Positions 36,901-48,456 of a stretch of DNA of 64,000 bases are shown here, in pieces. Position 1 is the first letter of the stretch; each line of letters starts with the position of its first letter. The notes under the pieces are model-generated. The model saw nothing but the letters and a program-made list of their open reading frames with translations. It did no database searches and was not told the DNA's origin. Made by a program: the position numbers and the translations under genes. The DNA is from Pectinophora gossypiella (Eukaryota > Arthropoda > Insecta > Lepidoptera > Gelechiidae), in contig NC_065421.1 of the NCBI RefSeq assembly GCF_024362695.1, positions 7,068,598-7,132,597 on the forward strand, in the 5' to 3' direction.

Positions 36901-39900
36901 AACCTCTACGACATGTGGGTGTAGCGTTAACATTCTTATAATTTTTTGTGCTGATTGATCGTGCACGCAAGAAGCATACTACATGACTAGAAAATTATCT
37001 TATTTTTAACACATTTTCCAATTTATTAACAATAAGTTATCGGTGTCCTCTAACTCACCTAGGGGCGGTAAGAAGAATTTATGCCGTCCTTTTTGTTTTG
37101 CATGCACCCGATCGATAGTTTTTATCATAGGTCACTGAGATTGGCTTGGACGGAATATTTGCTGCACCAAATATTTGATCATGATACATTTTACACTAGC
37201 TCCCTCAGTTTATCTAGAAAAAGCATCAAGAATCATTGAAAGATTCGATTTATCTTCTGACTGTCAGTTAACCCAAAATTTATTATATTAATAAGAGACA
37301 CAAATCAAATTCAATATCCCTAATGTTAAATATTTTAAAATATGTGTGCCCCATTATTGTAATATCAGTTCTTTACCACTACAACATTATATTTTTTTTA
37401 TTTCATTTTTAAAATGATGTATTCAACCGGCATTATTTTTCACAGAAATTAAAGGGTAACTTTATAAATGTTACTTGATTTTTACAATTTGTTTTGCCGG
37501 TAAAAAAATATACATATATCTTAAAATCCTCTTGAAATACGTACCATGGGAAAATGTGATATAACAGTAAGATGGTGTTGTTTCCTGGCGAGTGCTTCGA
37601 CAAGCCGGCCGTACATAACGTAGTGGCTGCGGGTGTTGGTCGGCAGCACCACCAACAGGCGCGCCGCCTCCGCCGCCGCACAGCATAGCACCAGCCACAG
37701 CAGCCGCGCCTGCATCTCTCTGCCGCTCGCGTCAATTTGCGCGGAGTCGCCGCTCGCTCGACTCCACGCGGCTCGATAACCGGTGACGTCACCTGCCCCC
37801 GGATCCCGCCACGCGCGATAGCCCGCACACGACGAAAGTAACCTTCCCCTTCAGTCACTCACCGACCCTATCCGAATCTCTAGTTTCCTCGACACACCGC
37901 AAGTGCATACAATGTCTTACACTCGATGAACTCGTGCGCCGGCGTCGGTGCCGCGGTGCAATGAATCGTAAGTCGTTTATATTTTTAAAACAAAAACCAC
38001 TAATATTTCGTTAAAATGAAATCTCAACCGCCCCGACAAATGCGAACATATACGATGGGAACCAGACTGGTTTTGACTTAGTGGAATCGATCTTTATATA
38101 ACGTATCACAATTTGTTACGTTACGTTAGGTACCTACCTAAATATTAATTAATAATACTGCCTAATTAATAATTGTTTTAAAAGTGTAAATGAATAACCT
38201 CAATTATAATTAGTGTAAAATGTATTAATCATTTAATTACCGTAATGGCGTAACTAATATTTGTATTATTTAAATATACGCGTTGAAACATACAAGAAAT
38301 ACATTTTATTTGGCGTTACAATAATTATCGAGTTTGGCGCAAGTAAATATATTCTAGAAAGGCAAGCCAAAGTCAGGTAAAATCTAAAAATGGTTTGATC
38401 TTTGTACTTGGATCGTATGCGGATGCGGTGCAATGAAACTATATTTTTTCCTCAAAAATTTGAACCAGCCAAAACTCTCAACTTGTTTACAAAATGCGAC
38501 TAATATAGGTGTTCGTTTTTATTTTAAAATATTTTTCGAACGTTTTATTCCATTTGTCATAGAGTCGCAGCTACTCTTACCTACACTTATAACCTCTAGA
38601 TAAAGTAGGTATTATCATTTTGGTGTGAAATATTCTCATACCCTCGTTTGATACACCCCTTTACGAGGGGAGCTTGTGCTTTGCTATTGGATATTTTTGG
38701 ACGCCATAATGCTACTATATTATTTATTCAACCAAGACAAGTATTAGTTGGATGCACCGCCCCCTGCTCTCTATACGAGTACATGTATACAATGCCCTAG
38801 TAAGACCACCGCCAAAATTACCTCATCAACATTTAGGTAACTATAATTTATTAATGCATGACTAACTAATGTTTCGCAGAAATAGCTAAATTATAATCGA
38901 TTTTCGGAGAGTAACGAGTGGATTATATTAGAATGATACCTATTATTCGGGAATCCGTGATCCCTGTTCGGAGAATGAGTGACTTACATCGAAATGTCAC
39001 TGGTTCAAATCCCGGTTCGGGCTTAAAAATTCAAATTCAAAATATTTCGGAAACTAGTCCATATTTTGTTAGTAACAAAAAGCTTAACCTAGATGAGGCC
39101 GGCCCGAATCACCGATGCCGCGGGCAGCCCACTGAATATAACCACTGAATTCGACTTTGTAGGTTTAAACCACTGACCTATTTGTTCCCTAAAAAAGCAA
39201 TACGGAGAACGCTACACCGACAAGAGCGTGGCTCTTAAATTAATGATGATGAGGTTTCAATTAATGTTTGAATCAATATGATCAAACGAACTTCTCAAGC
39301 GAAGTTCGATCGATATTATATGAGTCGCTTCATTCTATGATATAAGTAAGATTTACTCGTAAACGATCATTTGCCTGTAAGTTAAAAGAACTACCTAGTA
39401 AATATTACTTATATGTGAAGAATAAGTGACGAAATATCATTGATTTCACCGTTTCCGTAGTTAGCTTCGTCGTTTCTAGGATATGTGCCCGGTAAGTGGC
39501 AATAGGCTTAAATACACATGGAACATTTTATACATGGAACTTAAACATAGCTGGCGAAAAGTGGGTGCCAAACAAAGTGAGTTTACTAGTATGATGTAAA
39601 TAATTGTTGACATACGTAGTAAATTAATTAGTTGTAAGGTGCTATCAGCAACCTGCGGTGCTTATAGGTCATTGTTGAGTAGGTAAGGTTCGTTAAAAGG
39701 GGGCCTGCCGTAGTAGTGATGTTCTTTGCTCCGGTATTTATTTATTATTATCTAATTATTATGGACAACTTACAAGCTACACTCTGCTCAGCATCGTAAC
39801 AATATACAACACAATTTTTTCAAACCCCCACTCCAACACTTAGATGTAGCCTATTCTTATTCAATTTTGTATTTATGTACAATACAATACAAAAACGCTT

Positions 39901-42900
39901 TATTGCACTTAAATCACATTAAAAATACATTAGGTATTATATATAATTAGATTGGTAGTACAACAGGCGGCCTTATTATATTTTAAACTAGCTTTTGCCC
40001 GCGACTCTATCTTACGCTGTTTAGATTTTTTCATACAAATGTTTTTTCCTGCTAACTCCCGTTCCCGTGGGAATTTTGCAATATCCTGTTGCAACTAAGC
40101 TTTAAGTTTACTAAGGTATCTGCATGCCAAATTTCAAGCGTCTAACTTAAGCGGTTTAGATTTTTTATATAAAAGGATTTTCCCGCTAATTCCCGTTCCC
40201 GTGGGAATTTCGGTAATTCCTTTCTTAGTGCACCTAAGCTACGTCCCTTCTAAATTTCAAGTGCCTGCGTTTAGCCGTTTAGGCTGTGCGTTGATATGTC
40301 AGTCAGTAAGTCAGTCCGTTTCTCCGTTTATATATATTTAGATTTCCTGTGTTTATTATTTTTGTTGGTAAATTTTGCGTCAATCTACAGTTTCCCAAGA
40401 TACAGGCTCCGCCTAGTTTGGGAACCTCGTCAATTTTGTAATACTTAATTTGTACCCTACCTCAAATATATGCCTTCTTTCTTTAATAAAAGCATTTTTG
40501 ATTTGATTTGATTGATCAACGATTCCGGCTTACATCCGGTAATATGCGTGATGTAATTTCATTTAAGAAACAACACAATTTAATAATATAAATTATGGCG
40601 TATTTTATCGTTAAAACATGGAAAAAAATATAAATACATCTAAACAATCAGATAAAACGCAATTCCAAAAACAGAAAAAATATTTTAAAAATAAAACTAC
40701 CTAGTTCATGAATAGCAATATCAAATATTATGAACAGTCTCCGAAGTCCGGTGGTTGAGTGTTGGGCTTACGATCCGAAGGTCGCGGATTGGTATCCCGG
40801 TCCCGGAATGTATCACAAAAATCACTTAGTGATCCCTAGTTTTGTTCGGTCATTGCAGACTGATCACCCGATTGTCCGAAAGTAAGATGATCCGTCGTTT
40901 TATTCGATTCCGGGCCTTTTTTAAGTCTTTCATACTTTCTATAGCGTGTTATGATGAAGTTCTTATAATGCCAATGTTCTTATAATGTCAATAGATGCCA
41001 TACTGGCTCTACAGCATTTTAATCCATAATTTCTTTTGTCTCGAAAAAAGAAAAAATGCTTAACATATATGAAGGCTGACTCAAATTTTCTACTAAATAA
41101 ATGAATTAAGAGTTCCTTCCACTTTTTAACCGACTTCATTACTCTACATAGTTTAGTGATTGTAAGTTATCATATCAGTGACGTGCCCCTTCGTAGAAAC
41201 CGTCCATAATTTACTTTGTCTCGAAAATGAAAAAATACTTAACATATGAAGGCCGAACTCTAATTTTCTACTAAATATATGAATGAAGAGTTCCTTCCAT
41301 TTTTTAACCGACTTCATTACTCTACATAGTTTAGTGATTGTATGTTATCATATCAGTGACGTGCCCCTTCGTAGAAATCGCCGCGTTAGTCTGTCTTGAG
41401 CACGCGCTGACCGCATGCCGAAGATAATTAATACTGAGGCAAATTATCGCCCCCTTGCCTGTGCTTAGATTACAGTTGGTAACGATGATCTAATAAATAT
41501 ATAATACATGTTTTTAATATATATAATAAAAACCATACTTTGCCCCTATTAGCTCTTGTTATTGAAAAGTTAGCACAAATAATCTCACCTGGCGGTAATT
41601 TACGGGTTACAATGCGATTATTTGTTTTGTCTACATATGCAACAATGCATCTTCCAACAGTGCATCCATTCCAAGCAGTACATCATCTCCCTAACATTAT
41701 CCTATTTTTCACATTGTCCCCTAACCTAACCTGACGATTTGACAGGTCCCGTTTTTACACAAGCGACTGCCTGTCTGACCATCCACCGCGAAGGGAAAAC
41801 CAGCCCAATACAGGTTAGGTCACATACCTCCGAAAATGCATGTCTCGGGAATGTGGGTTTCCTCACGATGTTTTCCTTCACCTCTGAGCACGTGATAATC
41901 AAAAATTCGACAATCATTGGTTTATGCCTGTGCTGGATTCGAACCTGCGACCTCAAAGTCAGAGGCAAGCGTTCTACCAACTGGGCACTACGGCTCCAAG
42001 CAACCATTCCAAGCAGTACACTAAGTACAAATATTATTAGGTATACTCTACACATATTTGTAGATAAAAAAAACCTATGACACTGTTCGTTAAAATGTTT
42101 TTCTTATTACGCAAGCTACCTATCGTGACTTAGATGATGTTAGGTATTACTAAAACCCTACTAAACTTTTAAACAAAATGTAGTCGAAACTGCTTTAAAC
42201 AAGAAATAAGTTCAAATGTCACCTCTCGCGCGATGTGCCCACAGAATATCGAAATCGAATTTAACAACTTATGTAAGACTTACGCAGATCATTTTTCCGC
42301 GTAGGTAGTAACAATTCGTAATTTCGCTAATTGTGTATTAATACGCATCGTTGCCCAATTATTTTAACCGTATCTTTGTTATCTCGTGCGCGACGTTTAT
42401 TAATAAGAGGGAACATGTCACATTGTGCTGACCCGGTTGTGGCAGGGGTTACGTTACGTGCATACAATATTGGTCTTATGTACTTCATCAGAGTCATGCT
42501 CTTGTCGGTGTAGCATTCTCCATTCTTGTCTATCAATTCTTTCACTTCCTTATTATTATAAGACACGACGTTCACCATCTCTTTAATCTGTTCCACGTAA
42601 GCTCTTCTTAGTCTTCCCCTTCCTTCTGTTTCCTTGTAGCTTCCCTTCTATGACGTTTTTAATAAATTCTACGTCCTTATTAAGTGTCTTAGGTACTTAC
42701 GCTTGTTTAAAAAAAAATTGGAATAAAAAAATATTATTATTAATAATTGTTATTATTTTAATTTATTAATATTATTGGAATTGAAATTGAATTGAGTTGT
42801 GTCAAAGAACGAATTGATCTAAACCTTAAGGTGAGAGACAGAGAAAAATATTTATTAATCAATTTGTGACACATTATATACAGAGCAATCATAAATAACT

Positions 42901-45900
42901 ATTACACAGACACAAAATTAAACATAAGTAAATTAACTCGGCACATAATGTGGCACAACAGTGAAAAGGTCACGAACTTAGCATTGTGTCTATTTTCAGA
43001 GAAACAGACGCTATTTTTCAGTTGCTCCTTGACAGGTGATCAATAGGGTTGAATAGTTCATTGCGTACAAGCGTTGTACACCCGCACGTCGATTAACATA
43101 GCACCTCTCCACTCGCAGATAAACATTGGGTTCTTGTTGAAATTAGTATAAATTCTTCTTGATGTTAAAATAATTAAAACACACAACAGGTACAAGAACT
43201 TGAACAGATTATATTTAGATTAGGTTACTTCAGAAATTGTAAAACAAATCAGAATATAAAACAGCGTATCTAAAGAGCTGCGGCAGTTATGGAGATATAG
43301 TGTTTTATAATCTCTTTGGTATGGAGTGAAGCTGGCTCATTAATAAGGAAAATCAAAGAGAATTTAGAATTTTATTATGATTAAAATTAAGAATGAATTC
43401 CTAAATGTATCTAGCCAGAACGTTAATTTTGATGGAGGATGTCAACCAATAAGGTTGACACCGGTACAGTTTTGTAGTAGTAACCGAATCACCGAATGGA
43501 ACTTGTTGTCTTTCGACAAGATATGCACTGAAGAGTCGTCCGCACCCACATGAGTGATCAACGGTCCCGTTTTTCAAAACCACTATAAATGGATTTAGTG
43601 GCGTATCACGTAGTAGTACGGTCACGAGCATCAATATCCATACATTTTGGTACCATGTCACATTATTTTTTTTTTGTCTAATTGCACTGTACATAAACAT
43701 AACATAACATGACATAAACATAACATAACAATTGCACTGTAAGTCTCACTAAATGTCAAATATGTTAGTGCGACAGAGTCGTACAGTGGGTACATTATAT
43801 TGCTCATGACTGTACCTACATAACACATTTTATCACTAACTCTTACAAATTGAATCAATCAAAATCAAAGTCACTCGATCTGTTTGTATACTATTTATCA
43901 GTTGTTAGCATTACTACAGACTGGCTAATTGCCAAGATTATTCAATGTGGTTGCGAGTCATAGGTCATTTCTATTTACCCGGGCATGAGGAAAATCGTCA
44001 AGATCAAACGGTGATAGATATACATACCTATTGGTATGTGCCATGCTGATGTAATGTTACACATATCTACATAAGAGCCCCTAACAACGTTCAAGTCATA
44101 CATAATTAATATGTTACAATCTGTGAATCATAACTACCGTATTTTAAGACATCAATCGTTTATTGTACTCACATGAACTTATAGGTTATATGTAATATTG
44201 GCCCCGATTCCTGCAGACACCGCCTAATTTTATTTTAAGTTATATCCGTCATTTTCATATCCGTCGAAAAGGAAAGGGACGGATGATTCACAGCACAATT
44301 TTAGGAAGAATGAGTGAATGAATGAATAACCCGGGCGAATCAAAAGGTACGTCGCTGGTATGCAATCCGTTTGACGTGCTGTCTACTTAACTGTGTTGGG
44401 TTATTGACGGATGTAAAATTTTTAGACGGTTGGTTTAGATTTGTGCTTAAAATTGACGTGTGTTCCATAAATTTTATGCTTGTCGATTACCCGTTCCTTT
44501 CCTTTTCGGCGGATAAGAAAATGACAGATATAACTTAAAATAAAATTAGATGGTATTTACAGGAATTAGCACCAATATATCGATACGTTATTTTCTCAAA
44601 CGCATAATAAACTGTAGTGTTAATTCTCGTTTAATTAATTTCACTACACTTCATTATGTAATTCAAATATTGATGAACTTTCCAGACTTCGTTCCTCAAA
44701 AACAATATAGATGGCGCTGTACAGATTTTTAGAACAGACATATGCATCTTATATCTTTGTTTGCAGGTATAAATGATGACCATTTGTATTACACACAGGC
44801 ACAATTAAATTTTCCACCCTTTATTATTCTGATCAAAATAAAGAGTAGCAATATAGGTAGCAACATGATTATATAGTACATAATGTGATCCAAATATAAA
44901 GTAACAATTACTTTAATATATGCTTCTGCAATTTCATTTATTTTGAAATAATTATGTACCAGAGTAATGAGAAAATAGGTAGCGGCCTATCACGTTAAAG
45001 CTGTACTAGGCCGTCTATATTGTTTTTGGTGAACGTAGCCTGGAAAACCCCTAATTGAATTAATTATAATATTTGATAATTGAAATCCACGTGAACGAAA
45101 GTTTTTTACTGTTAATAATATTGGTGCTAATTCTTGTACACACCATCTAATTTTATTTTAAGTTAAGTAGACCTATCATTTTCGTATCCGCTGAAAAAGA
45201 AAGGGACGGGTAATCAACTGGCATAAAATTTATGGATCACACGTCAATTTTAGGCTGAAAATTAAAAAGCCCTTCCATAATTTTATATTGGCCAATAACC
45301 CGACAGAATTAAGTTGACAGCACACGTCTTACGGGTTGCATATGAGCGAGATGCCTATTTTATTCGCCCGGGTTATTCATTCATCCGTCCCTTTCCTTTT
45401 CGGCGAATAAGAAAATGACAGGTTTAACTTAAAATTAGGAGGTATATGCAGGAACCATTGCCAATATACAAGCAAACTTAATTCATATGAAAAGAGGCAA
45501 TCTTTCCGGGCCTTTTTTTTCATCGCTCTGTTTGACATAAGCTTACGACTGTATCCAATGCGGTAGTCAGAGGCACATCCATCGCAAGACGAACTACCCA
45601 ACCAACGTGATAGGTGGTGAGCCGTATCGCCTTCTATGCATAATGGTTGACTCAACTGTGAATGTTGTCGTGTTTCTGTAGTATCATAGAATATAAGGAA
45701 TATAACTACGTATAGAACGGCAACTCTGTGCTCCCCATCACCGGTTGAGCTAGGGTTACCTCATCTCGGTCTTTCTTTAATCTTCAATCGTATTGTCGTG
45801 TACGATAAATGTGTAGTGTCTGTGTAAAATGGGGTGTTTTGTATGAAGTGTCCGGGGTGTGTAGTATATAAATATGATGACATGTTTCAGCTACGAGGTG

Positions 45901-48456
45901 CAGGTGGAGGCGGAAGGGCGGCGGCGCGGGCTCGGGCAGCGCGTGCTCAATGTGCTGGAGAAACTGGCGCACGCTACACGCATGCGCTATGTGCGCCTCA
46001 CCGCGCTCACGCACAACCCCGCGGCTTGCGCCTTCTTCAGAGCTTGCGGGTACGCAGTGTACTCACTTCCATCGTCTTCATTTTACAGCAATTCATCTTA
46101 CATTAATTGCATCGCGCCAGTATTCCCGAAAGGGTAGATAGAGGTAAACCTGTGTGTAAACAGCGAGAAACAACATGTAAACATGGCGAGGAGTATACTA
46201 CGTGTAGTTAATCCACTCCTCATCAGCTATGTTTGAGTCCCATATAATAGGGGGCGAGCCTACTGCCATTAACCAAATCCTGGAGACCAATTGATATCAA
46301 TTATTGAACAAACATGAATTTAAACTCATAAATAGTAAAAAAGTACGACGATTAAATTACTACGATGTAAGTCACGCGTTCTGCGAACATAAGTATACGG
46401 ATTTTATTCTCAATAATGCCAAAAATAAAAATAGGTACAAAGGATGGATATCCTTTGTATCTATTTTTATGCGGAAAATCCATTCCGCATCTTATCACGG
46501 ATCATGTTATAATAAACGTATGAAAACCTAAGATAGTATGTAGCGCCGCGCCTACCGGACCTACTTTGTACCTACTAGTTCCCTGGGTGGTCCATTATCA
46601 TCTGTGATTACAAGGAAAAAAATAAGAGTGACATATTGTTGGTCTATCCGGCAATTAAAGTACTTACCCGATTCACGGGCTTATTCTCAGTCTCGCGGCA
46701 AGCAAGTGGCATATACAAATATGGACTTAATAAATAAATATACTTAGTCAAAAGCGAAGATGTTTACGAGAAAGGGCATCGAAAAATCACCTTTGTATTA
46801 TTATTTTCATATTTGTATAATTTTATACAATTAAAGGTTTTGTAATTAAAACACATAATAACGGGTTGTTACCGCGTTTAAAGCAGGGATATGAGACTCA
46901 GAGTCCAGAGTGAGAACCCGATATTATGTGTTTTAATTATGATAATAACGGACTAAACTTAAAACAATGTATTAAAGGTATTAATTCGCTTTTGTATCGT
47001 GATTCTGTCCTCCACAAATGTCTTAAACAAAGAGTAGTTAGAAGTTATAGGAATATTCCAAGAAACATAAAATCTAATGTGCGACGGCTCGTTGGCTGTG
47101 ATAATAAGCTCACTTATTGTTTGTATTCCTCTATTATCACGTCATACAATTAGATGCATTTTACAGCAGTATTGTAATTGGTAGCTGTGATTGGTATTTA
47201 CTGGTAAACCGGCTCGATAGTTAATTCAGAAGTATTTCAATATTATTGTTATATTTTGGAGAGATACATATTACATCAATTCAATTTCTGGCTACAATTT
47301 ATAATATATTACTGTTCAAAGGAATGATTATGACATTAATACTTGATAGTACTTGTTAGAAAGCTTCGTAGGCTTCGACATTAGTCTTTGCCACTGCGCC
47401 TTGTAAAATATCGACCATAAATGATAACATCATTACCTCGCACAAGATCATAACAAAAGTAGGCACGAGAGAGAAATGACTCTTGCCTTGAAAAGTTAAA
47501 CAATATTATATTGCCGAATGAGAATAAAATTAGGTTATTTTAGAAGCCTTCACTCATTTCAATGAATGACTTCCGGCTATCACGCGTAACATTTTTCAAA
47601 TTGAAATTCGAACGTGCTTTATTGCACCAAAATATTTCTCCTCAGTTATGTTTCATAATTAATTGATTTTTGTTTTAATAATAAAAAACTCACAAAACCA
47701 TTTCTTAAAATTAGTCTTCTTATACAAATAAAATGCGTAATTTTTATACACTTTTATCGGGATCACTCCGCCGCAGTTTACAGTCAATTGACTTCAGTTA
47801 CTAGGCAGTTATTATTATGAATGGTGTCACGCCGATAATGATAACTGAGACAAAAGGAGTTCCGACGGAGTCGTTCTGTCTTGGCGAGCTTTCGAGATTC
47901 TCGTTTTAGTTACTATGTAGATAATGGTAACATGAAAATGTACCGTTATGTCGAAAACGCAATGCTAAGTCTCTTTAACTGTATTCATGTTGCTGCAAAT
48001 TGTTTCTTAGTTACTTGAAGAACAAGTAATCGTTAGACAAACAACCACTTTATATATAGTCTTAAATAAATTATCACGTTATAATGAAAACCTAATACGC
48101 GCCTTTTGAAAATCATATTCTGATGTGTTTTTCTTCATCAAAACCTCTATTTCTTTTTAGTTAATTTCAATACAAACTACTGTGAGGTTTTTTTTTACAA
48201 AAATCCCACCCAATAGTGATTGTTCAAAAAGGCGCTTACGTGGTTTTCCCTATCAGGCGACGAAATAGATATGTTAATCATGTTTTACCTACTTGCCCAC
48301 AGATATAGCCTAGACGAGACGAGCCCCGCCAAAGAAGAAGCGGCGCACTACGAGATCCTGAGCAAGGTGACGAACCAAGAAGACGAAGAGCAGCCCAGTG
48401 ACCAGTGCCCACTTAGTGACGGTATGCGCTCCGTGCAGGTCACTAACACCACGTAG
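27983..48456 (+). CDS. Naa40: N-alpha-acetyltransferase 40 (NatD)
   Basis: A GNAT enzyme that acetylates the N-terminus of histones H4 and H2A. Exons: 27983-27988, 28116-28372, 28653-28811, 45891-46049 and 48303-48456, joining in frame to 244 aa. The first coding exon is only ATG GGT, giving MGKK as in the vertebrate MGRK start. WAIDLTERNM, then WGWNRDRKVEEMTDDSAWYL and AFSHFRFD are NatD hallmarks. The acetyl-CoA loop is R151-R-R-G154-L-G156. The C-terminus LDETSPAKEEAAHYEILSK aligns with the human end but lacks its Cys/His-rich tail. Intron 3 is 17 kb and holds a UDP-glycosyltransferase on the other strand. Exon 4 is much more GC-rich than the others. Confidence 0.94.
28838..28960. repeat. 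Repeat fragment plus (CA)n tract
   Basis: CCCACCGGGGTAAGCAGAGA is shared with blocks near 49280, 23300 (inverted) and 56950 (inverted). A CA microsatellite follows at about 28905-28945. It lies at the start of Naa40 intron 3. Confidence 0.6.
29166..37715 (-). CDS. UDP-glycosyltransferase, membrane-bound
   Basis: It transfers a sugar from a UDP-sugar to small lipophilic molecules in the ER lumen; insect members use mostly UDP-glucose. Exons in order: 37545-37715, 32874-33341, 32617-32787, 31057-31288, 30519-30738 and 29166-29523, joining in frame to 539 aa. Residues 1-18 (MQARLLWLVLCCAAAEAA) form a signal peptide. Exon 4 has GVIYWSFGSMSR and DWIPQ. The UGT signature runs from HPNVKLFISHGG through GTQEAVACGVPM to ADQALNAHAMSDRGVA, residues about 350-395. 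A membrane helix (YLLLDVIALSIAITSLTIFI, from about 471) precedes a basic cytosolic tail with WWPKEK. Intron 1 is 4.2 kb. The whole gene lies antisense inside Naa40 intron 3. The UGT subfamily number cannot be assigned by eye. Confidence 0.93.
29845..30272. mobile_element. TIR element, family C, copy 1
   Basis: It starts GAGGGACTTTCCAGGCTAA and ends GAACGTAGCCTGGAATATCC, inverted relative to each other. The interior has ATAACAGACATATGCATCTT and ATATGCTTCTGCCAATAAAT. Copies also lie at 44672 and 57908. There is no ORF. It lies in a UGT intron. Confidence 0.7.
34170..34285 (-). repeat. (ATC)n-linked moth repeat
   Basis: A CATCATCATCATCATCAGCC tract leads into CCCACTGCTGGGCATAGGCC and CTGCGCTGCCCGCATCCAGC, a very widespread lepidopteran repeat end. 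It lies in UGT intron 1. Confidence 0.6.
34725..34860 (-). mobile_element. SINE 3' fragment
   Basis: TCTATCGTGTGGATTGTTAG and ACCAACCTCATCAACCC are the reverse of the SINE tail seen at 11370. Confidence 0.5.
35360..35565 (+). mobile_element. SINE, second family, 5'-truncated
   Basis: ATCGTGAGGAAACCCACATT, ATGCATTTTCGGAGGTTTGC and ACCTGTCAAATCTTCAGGTT match the opposite strand of the copy at 41712. The tRNA-like head is missing. Confidence 0.55.
36290..36662. mobile_element. Long-TIR MITE, family B, copy 1
   Basis: The left arm has AATTTTATTTTAAGTC and TTATCCGCCGAAAAG. The right arm has CCGTCCCTTTCCTTTTCGGC and GGAACCAATGCCAATAT. The left arm is the most diverged of the four copies. Confidence 0.6.
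37716..38915. other. Upstream of the UGT, no gene seen
   Basis: This is the presumed promoter and 5' UTR side of the UGT, inside Naa40 intron 3. The GC-rich first 250 bp (37716-37970) give way to AT-rich DNA with no recognisable element. Confidence 0.35.
38985..39250 (+). mobile_element. SINE-like element with B box
   Basis: GGTTCAAATCCCGGTTCGGG resembles a tRNA B box at the 5' side. The body has AGATGAGGCCGGCCCGAATC. It ends with CTACACCGACAAGAGCGTGG and a TTAATGATGATGA tail, like the LINE tail at 2875. Confidence 0.55.
39740..40510. repeat. Cluster of moth interspersed repeats
   Basis: Three blocks can be told apart. TTATGGACAACTTACAAGCT near 39757 recurs near 63895. CGCTTTATTGCACTTAAATC near 39895 resembles the block near 18540. 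From 40010, CGCGACTCTATCTTACG and two near-copies of CGTTCCCGTGGGAATTT (about 40060 and 40195) form a third block. A LINE-like 3' end with AATAAAAGCATTTTTGATTT lies near 40485. No ORF is supported. Confidence 0.5.
40738..40905 (+). mobile_element. SINE, 3'-truncated
   Basis: A tRNA-like head (GGTGGTTGAGTGTTGGGCTT, then GGATTGGTATCCCGGTCCCG) leads into the body ATTGTCCGAAAGTAAGATGA of the family at 8553, then stops. Confidence 0.6.
41024..41383. repeat. Two-unit 180-bp tandem duplication
   Basis: Unit 1 begins at 41024 and unit 2 at 41204, both with CCATAATTT. They share AGAGTTCCTTCCA, TTTAACCGACTTCATTACTC and ATCAGTGACGTGCCCCTTCG with few differences. No ORF is seen. Confidence 0.8.
41712..42003 (-). 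mobile_element. tRNA-headed SINE, second family
   Basis: Read on the minus strand, it starts with a tRNA-like head (AGCCGTAGTGCCCAGTTGGT, then a B box GGTTCGAATCC). Next come AACATCGTGAGGAAACCCAC and ATGCATTTTCGGAGGTATGT. It ends near GACAGGTCCCG. The head does not make a credible functional tRNA. Confidence 0.65.
42490..42660 (-). mobile_element. LINE reverse-transcriptase tail fragment
   Basis: The minus strand codes VIEGKLQGNRRKG, then AYVEQIKEMVNVVSYNN and KEVKELIDK. This is the same ORF tail as at 2875 and 9925, in normal order. Confidence 0.65.
44195..44578. mobile_element. Long-TIR MITE, family B, copy 2
   Basis: The left end is ATATTGGCCCCGATTCCTG and the right end CAGGAATTAGCACCAATAT. 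Both arms run about 90 bp and include AATTTTATTTTAAGTTATAT and GAAAAGGAAAGGGACGG. It lies in Naa40 intron 3. Confidence 0.75.
44672..45055. mobile_element. TIR element, family C, copy 2
   Basis: It runs from GAACTTTCCAGACTTCG to GAACGTAGCCTGGAAAACCC. The interior shares ACAGACATATGCATCTTATA and ATATGCTTCTGCAATTTCAT with the copy at 29845. It lies between two family B MITEs. Confidence 0.7.
45118..45467. mobile_element. Long-TIR MITE, family B, copy 3
   Basis: It runs from ATATTGGTGCTAATTCTTG to GGAACCATTGCCAATAT. The arms carry AATTTTATTTTAAGTTAAGT and CCGTCCCTTTCCTTTTCGGC. Confidence 0.75.
45530..45665. repeat. Interspersed repeat, family D, copy 3
   Basis: GCGGTAGTCAGAGGCACATC, CCATCGCAAGACGAACTA and GATAGGTGGTGAGCCGTATC match the copies at 6650 and 25105, with an internal deletion. 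It lies just upstream of Naa40 exon 4. Confidence 0.6.
46843..46938. repeat. Short inverted repeat (hairpin) in Naa40 intron 4
   Basis: AATTAAAACACATAATAAC with GGGTT after it pairs with the reverse of AACCCGATATTATGTGTTTT plus AATT, 22 of 24 positions, around a 47-bp loop. The loop has GAGACTCAGAGTCCAGAG. It could be a structured transcript or the end of a small element. Confidence 0.6.
46942..48300. other. Naa40 intron 4, right part
   Basis: A 75-codon ORF reads through 46926-47153 but has no known motif. The rest is AT-rich with no gene seen. Confidence 0.35.

Noticed and set aside
37433..37858. A 141-codon minus-strand ORF over UGT exon 1 in another frame
   Set aside because: It lacks a signal peptide and UGT similarity. 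The frame starting at 37715 has both and splices in phase.
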